Both the position numbers and the translations under genes were made by a program. DNA of 64,000 nucleotides. It comes from Planomicrobium sp. YIM 101495. GTDB lineage: Bacteria; Bacillota; Bacilli; Bacillales_A; Planococcaceae. Shown here in pieces: positions 1 through 8,241 of this stretch (position 1 is its first letter; the number at the start of each line of letters is the position of its first letter). Under the pieces are notes generated by a model that was not told the DNA's origin, searched no databases, and was given only the letters and a program-made list of their open reading frames with translations. The stretch is from contig NZ_WLZW01000001.1 of the NCBI RefSeq assembly GCF_009707665.1, positions 620,001-684,000 of the forward strand. The letters run 5' to 3'.

Positions 1-619
<619 letters not shown>

Positions 620-627
620 CTCATCAC

Positions 628-798
628 CTATGTCCTGTATATCGTGAAGACCGCTTTTTCCGGATTTTCTTTATCGAGTGCCAAACCGAACATCAAGTCT
701 TCTTTCTTTAGAGTCCGATTCAGCCCGTCGACTAGTTTATATAAATCGGACTGATAGTCGACGACGATTGTCGACAGCACTTCGATCTTGGATTCCAT
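628..798 (-). CDS. ypmA: YpmA family protein (DUF4264)
   Basis: A 56-residue open frame that begins with MESKIEVLSTI, contains LVDGLNRTLKKEDLMFGLAL and ends VFTIYRT. From memory this is very close to B. subtilis YpmA, which has the same length. It lies between dinG and ypmB, the B. subtilis position, and is separated from ypmB by only 8 bp. The start is complementary to 796-798 and is preceded by a GGAAAGGAAG ribosome-binding stretch. No function is known for the family; the size and lack of a membrane segment suggest a small cytoplasmic protein. Confidence 0.92.
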   Translation of the reverse strand: MESKIEVLSTIVVDYQSDLYKLVDGLNRTLKKEDLMFGLALDKENPEKAVFTIYRT

Positions 799-865
799 CA
801 GGCGTTCTTCCTTTCCATTCTTTCACATTTCTCAGCCGTTTGGAGGCTGAACAAGCGTCTTCGAA

Positions 866-3628
866 TCACTGTTCATTATACCAAGCTTCGATATCCGTTA
901 CCATCTTTTCCAATGGCCCTTTTACGACTTCCACTTTTGGCAAGGCACTGATAAACTCGTGCCCGTACGATTTCGTTTCGATCCGGCGATCCAGGACGAT
1001 GAACAGCCCTTGATCGTCTTTCGAACGGATCAATCGGCCGAACCCTTGCCTTAGACGCAGCACCGCTTCCGGTAATGCGTAGTGTAGGAACGGGTTCTTC
1101 CCTTCCTTCGAAATCGCTTCGCACCGTGCTTTGAAAATCGGCTCTTCAGGCGACGTGAATGGCAGACGGACGACGATGACTGCACGAAGCGCATCTCCTG
1201 GTACATCTACACCTTCCCAGAAGCTATTGGTCCCGAACAAGACGGACTTCTTGAAGCGCTGAAACGATTTCAACAACCTCATCCGGCTGCCAGACGAAAT
1301 GCCTTGTGCAAACAGCATGTAATCGTCAAGCAGTCCTGTATCTTGGATCAACTCCACCGTTTTGCGGAGCATGTCCTGAGAAGTGAACAAGACGAAGCAA
1401 CGCCCTTCCGTGACGAGCACGGTCTGAATGACTGCATCCGCCACACTCTCGATCCACTCCCTTTGGGAAACTTTCTGGATCTCCGGCATGTCTTCCACGA
1501 GAAACACTTGTGCGCCTTCGTAAAAGCCGATCGGCGGATCGAACTTCTCGATGCTGACCGATTCCGGTACACCCAGCTGGTTCGTGATGAAACGGTCATT
1601 CGAAGGGACACTCATCGTTCCTGACAGCCAAATGAGCGCGAGCTGTCCACGATACTTCCCGATGGCCCCATCGATCACTTCGCGCACCTCAAACGGCCGT
1701 TTATACAACGTCAAGCTGTTCGGCAAGCTGCGCAAGTCGCCATCGACCCACGCAATGCCATGTTCGGTCGAGTCGATGAAGATCTCCCCGAAGTTCTCGG
1801 TTTTGACCATGATCTCTTCCGTCCAATACCGCCACTCCGTCAGCACTAATCGTTCTGCCAGAGACGTTTCATGGAGCCGCTCCGCTTTTTGCATGATGAT
1901 CTGTGACAAATCGATCCACTCGTTCAAGTTGCGCAAAATCTCACGCGGCCCTTCTAGTGACATCGGCAATTCCTCGAGCAACACGGAATTTTTCTTATGA
2001 CGACTGCCTGCGAAACGTTCTGTAAAGTGAAATGTCAGTTCAGCCGCCAATTGATCGAACCCTGCAAAGATCTTTTTGGATAAACCTTCCAGCCTCAAAA
2101 GCTCTGGGATGGAGGCGAACCCTCTTGCTTCCGCAATCTCGTATAGTTTCGAATACAATTGTTGGTCTTCGAAAATCCCGATCTGTCCGAAGACATACTT
2201 CCACTGCGTATAGACGAGCGACTTTTCGTATTGGGAAACAGCCGTCTGGACAATCTGATGCGCTTCGTCAAAAATAATCGCACCAGCAGACTCCGTCAAT
2301 GCCCGTTCTGATACACGTTGGTTCAAAAGGAAGGCATGGTTCGTCACGACGACGTGTGCATTCTTCGCTTTTGCCATGGCATATTCATAAAAGTCATAAG
2401 CTGAATCATGCTTCGTCAGTTTACGGAAATGCGATCGGCGGATTTTATCAAGCACGAGTTGCCCTCCGCTTGAAGCGTTCAATTCATTCAAATCGCCCGT
2501 TTCCGTCTGCATGAGCCAAATCAGGATTTGCATGAGTGTAAAAGTCTCATCGTATGATTCGTCGTCTCCTTGCAAAAGCTCCGCAAAGCGGTGCAGATCC
2601 AAATAATTGCCGAGTCCTTTCACGAGCGCAAACCGGATCGGTGCATCGAAAAACTTGCCGACGATTTTGCCCTCTTTTTGCAGCAATTGATCTTGCAAGT
2701 GTGTGGTGTATGTAGAAATCAATACTTGCTTGCCTGACTCCAATGCATAATTGACAGCCGGCAATAAATAGCCGAGTGTCTTGCCCATCCCGGTCGACGC
2801 TTCGATGACGAGCTCTTCCTGCTCCTCAAGCGACTTCTCGACAGCTGCCATCATCTTGAACTGGCTTTCCCGCGGTTCGAACTTCGGGAACACACGACTC
2901 ATCCTCTCGTGCCAATCCCCTGACAGTGACACCGGTTCCAAAGCGCTTCCCTCGATCGGCATACGCATTTTCAGCGGGATGTTTTGGAATCGGTAGCCGT
3001 ATACTTCACCGCTCGTCCGTTTTTCACGGATCAAGTCGAAAAGAAGACGCGACAAATCCGACTTCAGCTGGAATGACCGTTTGTGTAAAAGCTCAAGCGT
3101 CTCACACGGCAATGTGCGCAAGTCGTCTCTTCCCTTTAAAAACAGTTCCGCCGTCGCCAGTGCATCGTCATCTGCACGATGTGCGTTCTTCAAATGAATT
3201 CCTTGCTCCGAACAAATATCTTGGAGCTTGTAGCTATAGGCGGTCGGATATGCAAGCCTTGTTAGCTCGACGGTATCCATCGCCAGGCCTTGCCATTTCG
3301 GATAGCCTGCGCGTGTGAGTTCCTGCTGGAGAAACGGCAAGTCGAACTGGACGTTATGTGCGACAAATACGGCATCCTGCAGGCGATCGAACACTTCAGC
3401 TGCCACATCTTCAAATGGTCCGGCATCTTGGACATCCCGCTCGGTGATCCCGGTTAGGTCTTGGATGAATCTTGGAATCGCTTTTCCTGGGTTGACAAAT
3501 GCCATGTATGTATCGGTAATCCGGTCATTTTCTATTGTCACCATAGCCAATTGGATAATGCGGTCACCTTTAGCAGGAGCGTGTCCGGTTGTTTCGATAT
3601 CGACAACGACAAATTTACGCGTATTCAT
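866..3628 (-). CDS. dinG: DinG-type helicase with N-terminal exonuclease domain
   Basis: A 920-residue protein joining a DEDD 3'-5' exonuclease (residues about 5-165) to an XPD/DinG-like superfamily 2 helicase. The exonuclease motifs are DIETTG at 10-15, HNVQFDLPF at 91-99 and HRADDDALA at 150-158. The helicase has a Walker A ASTGMGKT at 277-284, a DEAH box at 454-457 and a C-terminal RLRQGFGRLIRS motif VI. This fusion is typical of Firmicutes DinG. In B. subtilis the protein has been reported to act mainly as a single-strand nuclease; the role here is inferred as DNA repair. The start follows AAAGAGGGAG. It is probably the first gene of dinG-ypmA-ypmB-aspB. Confidence 0.95.
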   Translation of the reverse strand: MNTRKFVVVDIETTGHAPAKGDRIIQLAMVTIENDRITDTYMAFVNPGKAIPRFIQDLTGITERDVQDAGPFEDVAAEVFDRLQDAVFVAHNVQFDLPFLQQELTRAGYPKWQGLAMDTVELTRLAYPTAYSYKLQDICSEQGIHLKNAHRADDDALATAELFLKGRDDLRTLPCETLELLHKRSFQLKSDLSRLLFDLIREKRTSGEVYGYRFQNIPLKMRMPIEGSALEPVSLSGDWHERMSRVFPKFEPRESQFKMMAAVEKSLEEQEELVIEASTGMGKTLGYLLPAVNYALESGKQVLISTYTTHLQDQLLQKEGKIVGKFFDAPIRFALVKGLGNYLDLHRFAELLQGDDESYDETFTLMQILIWLMQTETGDLNELNASSGGQLVLDKIRRSHFRKLTKHDSAYDFYEYAMAKAKNAHVVVTNHAFLLNQRVSERALTESAGAIIFDEAHQIVQTAVSQYEKSLVYTQWKYVFGQIGIFEDQQLYSKLYEIAEARGFASIPELLRLEGLSKKIFAGFDQLAAELTFHFTERFAGSRHKKNSVLLEELPMSLEGPREILRNLNEWIDLSQIIMQKAERLHETSLAERLVLTEWRYWTEEIMVKTENFGEIFIDSTEHGIAWVDGDLRSLPNSLTLYKRPFEVREVIDGAIGKYRGQLALIWLSGTMSVPSNDRFITNQLGVPESVSIEKFDPPIGFYEGAQVFLVEDMPEIQKVSQREWIESVADAVIQTVLVTEGRCFVLFTSQDMLRKTVELIQDTGLLDDYMLFAQGISSGSRMRLLKSFQRFKKSVLFGTNSFWEGVDVPGDALRAVIVVRLPFTSPEEPIFKARCEAISKEGKNPFLHYALPEAVLRLRQGFGRLIRSKDDQGLFIVLDRRIETKSYGHEFISALPKVEVVKGPLEKMVTDIEAWYNEQ

Positions 3629-3663
3629 CGCACTCCCTCTTTTCCTGGTGATGATCTAAAAAA

Positions 3664-3669
3664 ATTGTA
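3664..3669 (-). promoter_or_regulatory. Probable extended -10 element for dinG
   Basis: Reading the minus strand, TGGTACAAT ends about 35 nt before the dinG start. It fits a sigma-A extended -10 (TGn-TACAAT). The matching -35 region is poor, so this is a weak prediction. Confidence 0.4.
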
Positions 3670-3735
3670 CCATATCCGCGCCGTTTCCGCTTTTTTTGTT
3701 GGATTGGGAGGTGTGCATTAGAGTTATAACATAAC

Positions 3736-3775
3736 GCTTGGCGGCTTACTGCATAGGCCGCTGCGATTCTTGTTT
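3736..3775. repeat. Composite repeat A, 40-nt element copy 1
   Basis: A 40-nt sequence starting GCTTGGCGGCTTACTGC that recurs with one mismatch at 3972-4011, exactly 236 bp away. Its core forms a small inverted repeat GCGGC...GCCGC. A related core GGCGGCTGACTGCGTAGG occurs twice at 49.0-49.3 kb. Confidence 0.85.
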
Positions 3776-3827
3776 GGGTATGTGGAAAAGAGAACTGGTG
3801 TCGCATGTAATGTCGCTCATGGCTTAA

Positions 3828-3888
3828 GGACATGGCTCCCGGGGTAAGCCGAGCTGAGAACTGCTCATCTTACCCCTCCGCCATGTCC
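3828..3888. repeat. Composite repeat A, 61-nt long imperfect hairpin
   Basis: A 61-nt inverted repeat. The outer arm GGACATGGC pairs with GCCATGTCC, the middle arm GGGGTAAG pairs with CTTACCCC, and the inner AGC pairs with GCT around an 8-nt loop. The joints TCCC/TCC and CCG/CAT are unpaired. The element at 49114-49174 has the same length and joints, but its middle stem is GGAAGAAG/CTTCTTCC, which is compensated change. No T-run follows, so it is not a simple terminator. Confidence 0.85.
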
Positions 3889-3971
3889 AGGCCAGCCACT
3901 TCGCTGTTGATCTGTTTAAGTAGTGGAGAATAATAATCAGTATTTCTTTCTAATTTGAGTGTTTCATATTT

Positions 3972-4011
3972 GCTTGGCGGCTTACTGCGTAGGCCGCTGC
4001 GATTCTTGTTT
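3972..4011. repeat. Composite repeat A, 40-nt element copy 2
   Basis: Second copy of the 40-nt element at 3736-3775, in the same orientation and differing by one base. The two copies flank the 61-nt hairpin. Confidence 0.85.
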
Positions 4012-4221
4012 TGGCGAGTTACTACTTCGGCAACACGAGTTACTACTTGGCATCAAATTCTGCATTGACGTTGTCAAGATGCGACTTGATGACTGCGAGA
4101 TACAACTTCGCCAGCTTGAGGTACGGCATGCATCTCCGACTCGCTCATTTTCAAGAGTGGAAAAAACTGCGTCGCGACTAAATACCGAATTAGCTTGAAA
4201 TCTGAAATCACTCACTAATAC

Positions 4222-4394
4222 TTGACACCTTCTGTGAGAATACGACACTGGCTGCTATGCATGGTTCATCCAATCCCCAAGATTCGATGAAACTCCTGTT
4301 AGCGAAGGAGCATAGCGACTGAGGAGGCTCAAAGGCAAATATATGCTTTAGCATGTGAAACTCTTGAATGTAGGTCAGCCTATCATCTCCAATT
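4222..4394. repeat. Composite repeat A, distal module
   Basis: Contains TTGACACCTTCTG, then CATAGCGACTGAGGAGGCTC, then CATGTGAAACTCTTGAATG followed by AGGTCAGCC and ATCATCTCCAAT. The same blocks occur in the same order at 49452-49702. The GCGACnGAGGAGGCTC block resembles a motif I recall as recurrent in intergenic repeats of many Bacillales genomes. Confidence 0.75.
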
Positions 4395-4440
4395 CATACT
4401 CCTAACACAAATTAAAACTTGAAGCACAAATTCTAAAACT

Positions 4441-4487
4441 TAAAACAGCCGCCCCTCCCCTCTAGTTGGAAGGAAGGACGGCTGTTG
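4441..4487 (-). terminator. Terminator after panD
   Basis: On the minus strand AACAGCCG is followed by an interrupted inner stem, then CGGCTGTT and a TTTTA tail, just 3 bp beyond the panD stop codon. This is a likely rho-independent terminator for panC-panD. Confidence 0.75.
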
Positions 4488-4489
4488 GA

Positions 4490-4873
4490 TTAGCGGATGG
4501 TTGCTTCTGGTTCGTAGTGCATGATTTCTTCGATGACGTTGCCTTCGCCCATAATAGCAACGGTTGGCTCGTGTGCTGCTGCTTCTTGGTCTAAGACGTA
4601 TCCGTACGTTAGGACAATGACAATGTCGCCTTTTTGGACTAGGCGTGCCGCCGCGCCGTTGACACAGATGACGCCGCTGCCGCGCTTGCCGGAGATGATG
4701 TACGTTTCAAAACGTGCACCATTGTTATTGTTGACGACGTGGACTTTTTCGTTCGGTATCATGCCGACAGCGTCCAGGATGTCTTGGTCGATCGTGATAC
4801 TTCCGACGTAGTTCAAGTCAGCTTCCGTGACAGTTGCGCGGTGGATTTTGGAGTTCAGCATCATTCTCATCAT
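4490..4873 (-). CDS. panD: Aspartate 1-decarboxylase proenzyme
   Basis: A 127-residue protein that decarboxylates aspartate to beta-alanine for pantothenate synthesis. It is a pyruvoyl enzyme that self-cleaves between Gly24 and Ser25, seen here in [22 protein letters not shown] at the N-terminus and the NGAAARL stretch are typical. The gene starts 1 bp beyond the panC stop and its GAAAGGA ribosome-binding site lies inside the end of panC, so the two are translationally linked. Two or three in-frame ATG codons near the start leave a few residues of uncertainty. A terminator follows immediately. Confidence 0.95.
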   Translation of the reverse strand: MMRMMLNSKIHRATVTEADLNYVGSITIDQDILDAVGMIPNEKVHVVNNNNGARFETYIISGKRGSGVICVNGAAARLVQKGDIVIVLTYGYVLDQEAAAHEPTVAIMGEGNVIEEIMHYEPEATIR

Positions 4874-4874
4874 A

Positions 4875-5714
4875 TTAATTCGGTCCTTTCGTTTTGAAAA
4901 TGGTGTTGTCGATCAGGCGTGCGCCACCGAATTGGACGGCGATGGCTAAAGCAGCTTCGTTCGTAATCGGTCCATGCAAATCCGGAAAGCTGTGCAGTTC
5001 GATGTAGTCGATTTTTCCAGACGTATGATGCTGGATATAGTCGGTCATCTCTGGGATCGGATCTTTCCCTTCCCGATAAAGGGCTGTTCCGAGCTGAAGC
5101 GCTTTTTGCAGATGTGGTGCTTCCATTCGCTCTGTTTCCGTCAAGTAGACATTGCGTGAGCTTTTCGCGAGGCCGTCTTCTTCTCTCACTGTTTCACCGC
5201 GGACGATTGTCAGGGGGAAGTCGTAGTCACGGACAAATGCTTCGATGATTGCGAGTTGCTGCGCATCTTTCTGACCGAAGTACGCACGGTCCGCTTCCGT
5301 CAAATGGAAGAGTTTCGTGACCACTTTCAAGACGCCGTCAAAGTGTCCTGGACGCGAGACGCCGCACATCACTTGTGCTTGTTCACCTGCGTGAATGGCG
5401 ATGCGGCTCTGCGTCGGGTACATTTCTTCTGTTGTTGGTGCGAATAATACGTCGGCTCCAGCAGCTTCTGCCAAGCCGTGGTCGCGGTCAAAATCGCGTG
5501 GATAGCGGTCAAAGTCTTCATCTGGTCCGAACTGTGCCGGGTTGACGAATAAACTCATGACGACTGCATCGTTTTCTTTTCGCGCTTTTTTAAGTAGTGA
5601 AAGGTGGCCGTCGTGCAACGCGCCCATCGTCGGGACGAGCCCGATCGATGCGTTCGCGTGTTTCTTCTTGCGCACCCATTTTTTCAATTCGTCAATCGTT
5701 GTGATTGTCTTCAT
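4875..5714 (-). CDS. panC: Pantothenate synthetase
   Basis: Joins pantoate and beta-alanine, using ATP, to make pantothenate. The 279-residue product has the nucleotidyl-transferase motif [10 protein letters not shown] at 28-37 and a KSSRN motif about two thirds along, as expected. The frame stays open upstream, but the start at 5714 ([13 protein letters not shown]) is chosen because AAAGGAAG lies 8 nt before it and family members begin there. panB, which normally precedes panC in B. subtilis, is not present. Instead there is a separate promoter, and a leader with a terminator-like hairpin, between birA and panC. Confidence 0.95.
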   Translation of the reverse strand: MKTITTIDELKKWVRKKKHANASIGLVPTMGALHDGHLSLLKKARKENDAVVMSLFVNPAQFGPDEDFDRYPRDFDRDHGLAEAAGADVLFAPTTEEMYPTQSRIAIHAGEQAQVMCGVSRPGHFDGVLKVVTKLFHLTEADRAYFGQKDAQQLAIIEAFVRDYDFPLTIVRGETVREEDGLAKSSRNVYLTETERMEAPHLQKALQLGTALYREGKDPIPEMTDYIQHHTSGKIDYIELHSFPDLHGPITNEAALAIAVQFGGARLIDNTIFKTKGPN

Positions 5715-5890
5715 CTTGCTTCTTCCTTTCTGGAAAAAGAAGAAAACCATATAAAAAGTCCTTCTGCAGAACAGAAAGACAGAAAAAGACTGATTCGGTT
5801 TCTTCCGTCCCTGTCGATTCATGTGATCAAGGCAGTGTGATATGTTAGTTTTCAGGCCGTGCAAAGGTGCAGTTCACAAGGATACTGCCC
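5715..5890 (-). promoter_or_regulatory. panC leader RNA, possible attenuator
   Basis: The predicted transcript has about 175 nt before panC. It contains GGGCAGT, which can pair either with a nearby ACTGC or with a more distant ACTGCC, and ends in a terminator-like hairpin at 5751-5780. Alternative pairing plus a terminator suggests attenuation. A pan-motif RNA is known upstream of pantothenate genes in Firmicutes, but I cannot confirm a match by eye. Confidence 0.4.
5751..5780 (-). terminator. Terminator-like hairpin in panC leader
   Basis: On the minus strand GTCTTTCTG, a 5-nt loop and CAGAAGGAC form a nine-pair stem (one U-G), followed directly by TTTTTAT. It lies about 37 nt upstream of the panC start codon, so if active it would control panC expression. 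Confidence 0.6.
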
Positions 5891-5896
5891 ATACAT

Positions 5897-5925
5897 ACTA
5901 TAGCAGAATTCGCTTTCGAAACCAA
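5897..5925 (-). promoter_or_regulatory. Sigma-A promoter for panC-panD
   Basis: On the minus strand TTGGTT (5920-5925), a 17-nt spacer and TATAGT (5897-5902). This is a good fit to the vegetative consensus and lies between the birA terminator and the panC leader. Confidence 0.65.
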
Positions 5926-6014
5926 AATATTTTTATGGGATTTCTACTCGAAAAAGTATTGCTTTCACTCTTGAGGTTACATAATATAAATATGTAACGA
6001 TAATAAATTTCCAC

Positions 6015-6060
6015 AAAAAATCGCCTCCGAAAAAGATCCACTCCCTTCCGAAGACGATTT
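6015..6060 (-). terminator. Terminator after birA
   Basis: On the minus strand AAATCGTCTTCGGAA pairs with TTCGGAGGCGATTT (with U-G pairs) and is followed by a run of T. It lies 3 bp beyond the birA stop. Confidence 0.75.
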
Positions 6061-6063
6061 GCT

Positions 6064-7044
6064 TTAAGTTAATTCGATATCTGCAGAGTAAATCGCATGC
6101 ACGACGCCGTCATCCGTTCGTAGCTTCAGCACACCGTCGTCGGTGATGCTTTCGGCGACACCGATCAGCGTTTCTTTCGCGAGACGTGCACGGACGCGGT
6201 TGCCGATCGTATTGGAATAGCTTTCCCACACTGATTTGACCGGTGAGAAACCTTCTTCGAGATACAAATCGGTGTAGAATTCCAGGTGGTTTAGCACCGC
6301 TGCAGCAAGTGCAGCGCGGTTGACCGCTTCCCCTTTTTCCATCCGTATGGACGTGGCGATCGAGCGCAGGTCTTCCTGGAAGTCTTCCTCCACTTGGTTG
6401 GCGTTCAAGCCGATTCCGATGATCAATGCTTGGACGCCATCCACGTCGGATTGCAATTCCGTCAAAATGCCTGTGCTCTTCTTGCCTTCGATCAAAATAT
6501 CGTTCGGCCATTTGATGGAAGGTGCTCTGCCGATAGTTTCTTCAATGGCTTTCGCAGCAGCTACCGCTGCAACTAGCGTGAATTGCGGTGCTTTGTGGAT
6601 CGGGATTTGCGGGCGCAAAATGATACTCATCCAAACGCCTTTGCCATATGCCGACTCCCATTTTCTCGCCATTCTTCCGCGCCCAGTCGTCTGTTCTTCC
6701 GCAATAACAGCCGTCCCGTCCGGTGCCCCATCTTGTGCCAACTGATGTGCAATGATTTGCGTCGATGTTACAGATGTGTGGTAGGAAAGGTTTTGTCCGA
6801 TGCGCACTGTGCGCAAAAACGGACTGATGCCAATTGGGTCGAGCGTATCAGGCGCTTGTTTCAGCACGTAGCCTTTTTTCCGGATAGTCTCGAGCTCGTA
6901 ACCTTGTTCTTCGAGCTCTTTCATGTGCTTCCAGATAGCTGTTCGCGATATGCCGAAGTCTTCGGCTAGCTGTTGGCCAGAAACTGGATTCCCTTTGTTC
7001 GCAAGGAGCCGCTCCGCGATTTGCTGTGTAATAGTCGTATTCAT
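6064..7044 (-). CDS. birA: Biotin protein ligase and biotin repressor
   Basis: Attaches biotin to carboxylases and, when loaded with biotinyl-AMP, represses biotin genes. The first 60 residues form a winged helix-turn-helix (ISRTAIWKHMKELEEQGYEL). The ligase has GRGRMARKW at 121-129 and KWPNDILI further on. A GTG at 7068 in the same frame is possible, but the start at 7044 (MNTTITQQIAERL) gives the same N-terminal length as B. subtilis BirA (326 residues), so it is preferred even though the AAAAGG site is close. It follows cca, as in B. subtilis, but the next gene panB is missing. Confidence 0.93.
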   Translation of the reverse strand: MNTTITQQIAERLLANKGNPVSGQQLAEDFGISRTAIWKHMKELEEQGYELETIRKKGYVLKQAPDTLDPIGISPFLRTVRIGQNLSYHTSVTSTQIIAHQLAQDGAPDGTAVIAEEQTTGRGRMARKWESAYGKGVWMSIILRPQIPIHKAPQFTLVAAVAAAKAIEETIGRAPSIKWPNDILIEGKKSTGILTELQSDVDGVQALIIGIGLNANQVEEDFQEDLRSIATSIRMEKGEAVNRAALAAAVLNHLEFYTDLYLEEGFSPVKSVWESYSNTIGNRVRARLAKETLIGVAESITDDGVLKLRTDDGVVHAIYSADIELT

Positions 7045-7101
7045 GAACCTTTTACCGCCGCGATCCACTACGTGGACACGGCGGCTTCACCCCCTGTTTT
7101 G

Positions 7102-8241
7102 TCATTCGTCTTGCGTTGAAAATTCCACTTGGAACCATTCTTTGATCGTTGCCGGATCATTCGGAAGCTCTCCGAAAACAATTGCGCGCTCGATACGGCT
7201 AATCCAGTCCTTCAGCCATGGCCCTTGTTTTTTTCCGGTCCATTCCATCAAGTCTTTACCGTTGATCGCCACTTCCTGCTTGTGCGCAATTGGTAGCAGT
7301 GACTTCTTTTTGGGAATTGCTACTTGCCGGTCTGTCAGTTTCGCCGCCATTTCAAGCGCTTCTGTGCCGATCGAATAATAAGTCCACGCGTTCCACGTCT
7401 CAAGTGAAGCTGCACACAACGTATTCGCCAATTGCTGTTTTTCGTCATTCGAGAGCTTGTACAGCCGAAGTGCAGACACGTCAAAACCTCCGCGGTGCAG
7501 CATGAATGCCCAGCCGTAGAGAGAGTTTCCTGTCGCTTCGTATGCCGTCCAATCCACGTCGAACATTTTGCCATTCGGCAGATGTTCGTTGAGCTTCGCT
7601 TCCTGTAAATAACCGAGACTTCTCGCCGCTTGCTCGTGCAGGAACATTTTGTCCAGTTCCGCCTTCACGCGTTCGATCGAAATTGATGAAATCAAAGAAG
7701 CTTCCTGCTTAATTGCAGCGAACGTCTCGTCGTCGAGCGCAAAATCAAGCTGACCAGAAAAACGGATAGCACGGAGCATACGAAGTGCATCTTCCGAGAA
7801 ACGTTCCGAACTATTTCCGACCGCACGAATGCGCTTATCTTCCAAATCTATACGTCCACCGAATGGATCAATGATATCCATCGTCTCGGTCATGGCCATC
7901 GCATTGATTGTGAAATCACGGCGCTTCAAATCTTCCTCCAGCGTCCGGACGAATGCAACTTCGTCCGGACGTCGGTGGTCTGTGTACGCACCTTCCGTAC
8001 GGAACGTCGTTACTTCGATTCCTTCTCCGTCAAGCAGCACAAGGACTGTGCCGTGAGCGATTCCTGTATCGACGGTCCGCTCGAATACGCGCTTCACTTC
8101 TTCCGGCAGTGCGGAAGTAGCAACGTCTGTATCATGAGGCACACGGCCTAACAACAAATCCCGTACAGCACCGCCGACGACATATGCTTCGAAGCCTGCC
8201 GTCTTGAGTTCTAGGATAATCTTCTTTGCAGTGTCCATCAT
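7102..8241 (-). CDS. cca: CCA-adding tRNA nucleotidyltransferase
   Basis: Builds or repairs the 3' CCA end of tRNAs without a nucleic acid template. The 379-residue protein has the class II nucleotidyltransferase head GGAVRDLLLGR at 23-33 with the metal-binding pair in HDTDVA (36-41), then the RRDFTINAMAM motif near residue 110. It overlaps the end of bshA by 4 bp, so the two are translationally coupled. The order bshA-cca-birA is the same as in B. subtilis. The next in-frame ATG is only one codon in, so the start is uncertain by one residue. Confidence 0.95.
   Translation of the reverse strand: MMDTAKKIILELKTAGFEAYVVGGAVRDLLLGRVPHDTDVATSALPEEVKRVFERTVDTGIAHGTVLVLLDGEGIEVTTFRTEGAYTDHRRPDEVAFVRTLEEDLKRRDFTINAMAMTETMDIIDPFGGRIDLEDKRIRAVGNSSERFSEDALRMLRAIRFSGQLDFALDDETFAAIKQEASLISSISIERVKAELDKMFLHEQAARSLGYLQEAKLNEHLPNGKMFDVDWTAYEATGNSLYGWAFMLHRGGFDVSALRLYKLSNDEKQQLANTLCAASLETWNAWTYYSIGTEALEMAAKLTDRQVAIPKKKSLLPIAHKQEVAINGKDLMEWTGKKQGPWLKDWISRIERAIVFGELPNDPATIKEWFQVEFSTQDE

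Larger units (their letters stand above)
3629..4489. other. 861-bp gene-free region filled with composite repeat copy A
   Basis: The gap between dinG and panD holds no convincing gene. Short open frames exist (for example about 3.96-4.2 kb), but none has a ribosome-binding site or recognisable protein. From about 3736 to 4394 it carries an ordered set of short repeats that recurs at 48.9-49.7 kb: two 40-nt repeats, a 61-nt long hairpin between them, and a distal module. The panD terminator closes the right end. In B. subtilis panD and dinG are close neighbours, so this DNA looks inserted. Confidence 0.75.

Noticed and set aside
3959-4198. Open frame of about 79 codons inside composite repeat A
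   Set aside because: It lies wholly within repeat DNA, has no ribosome-binding site and no recognisable protein; codons look random.
5715-5864. In-frame N-terminal extension of PanC by about 50 residues
   Set aside because: It would be translated from the leader including the terminator hairpin, lacks a ribosome-binding site, and family members start at the chosen MKTITT codon.
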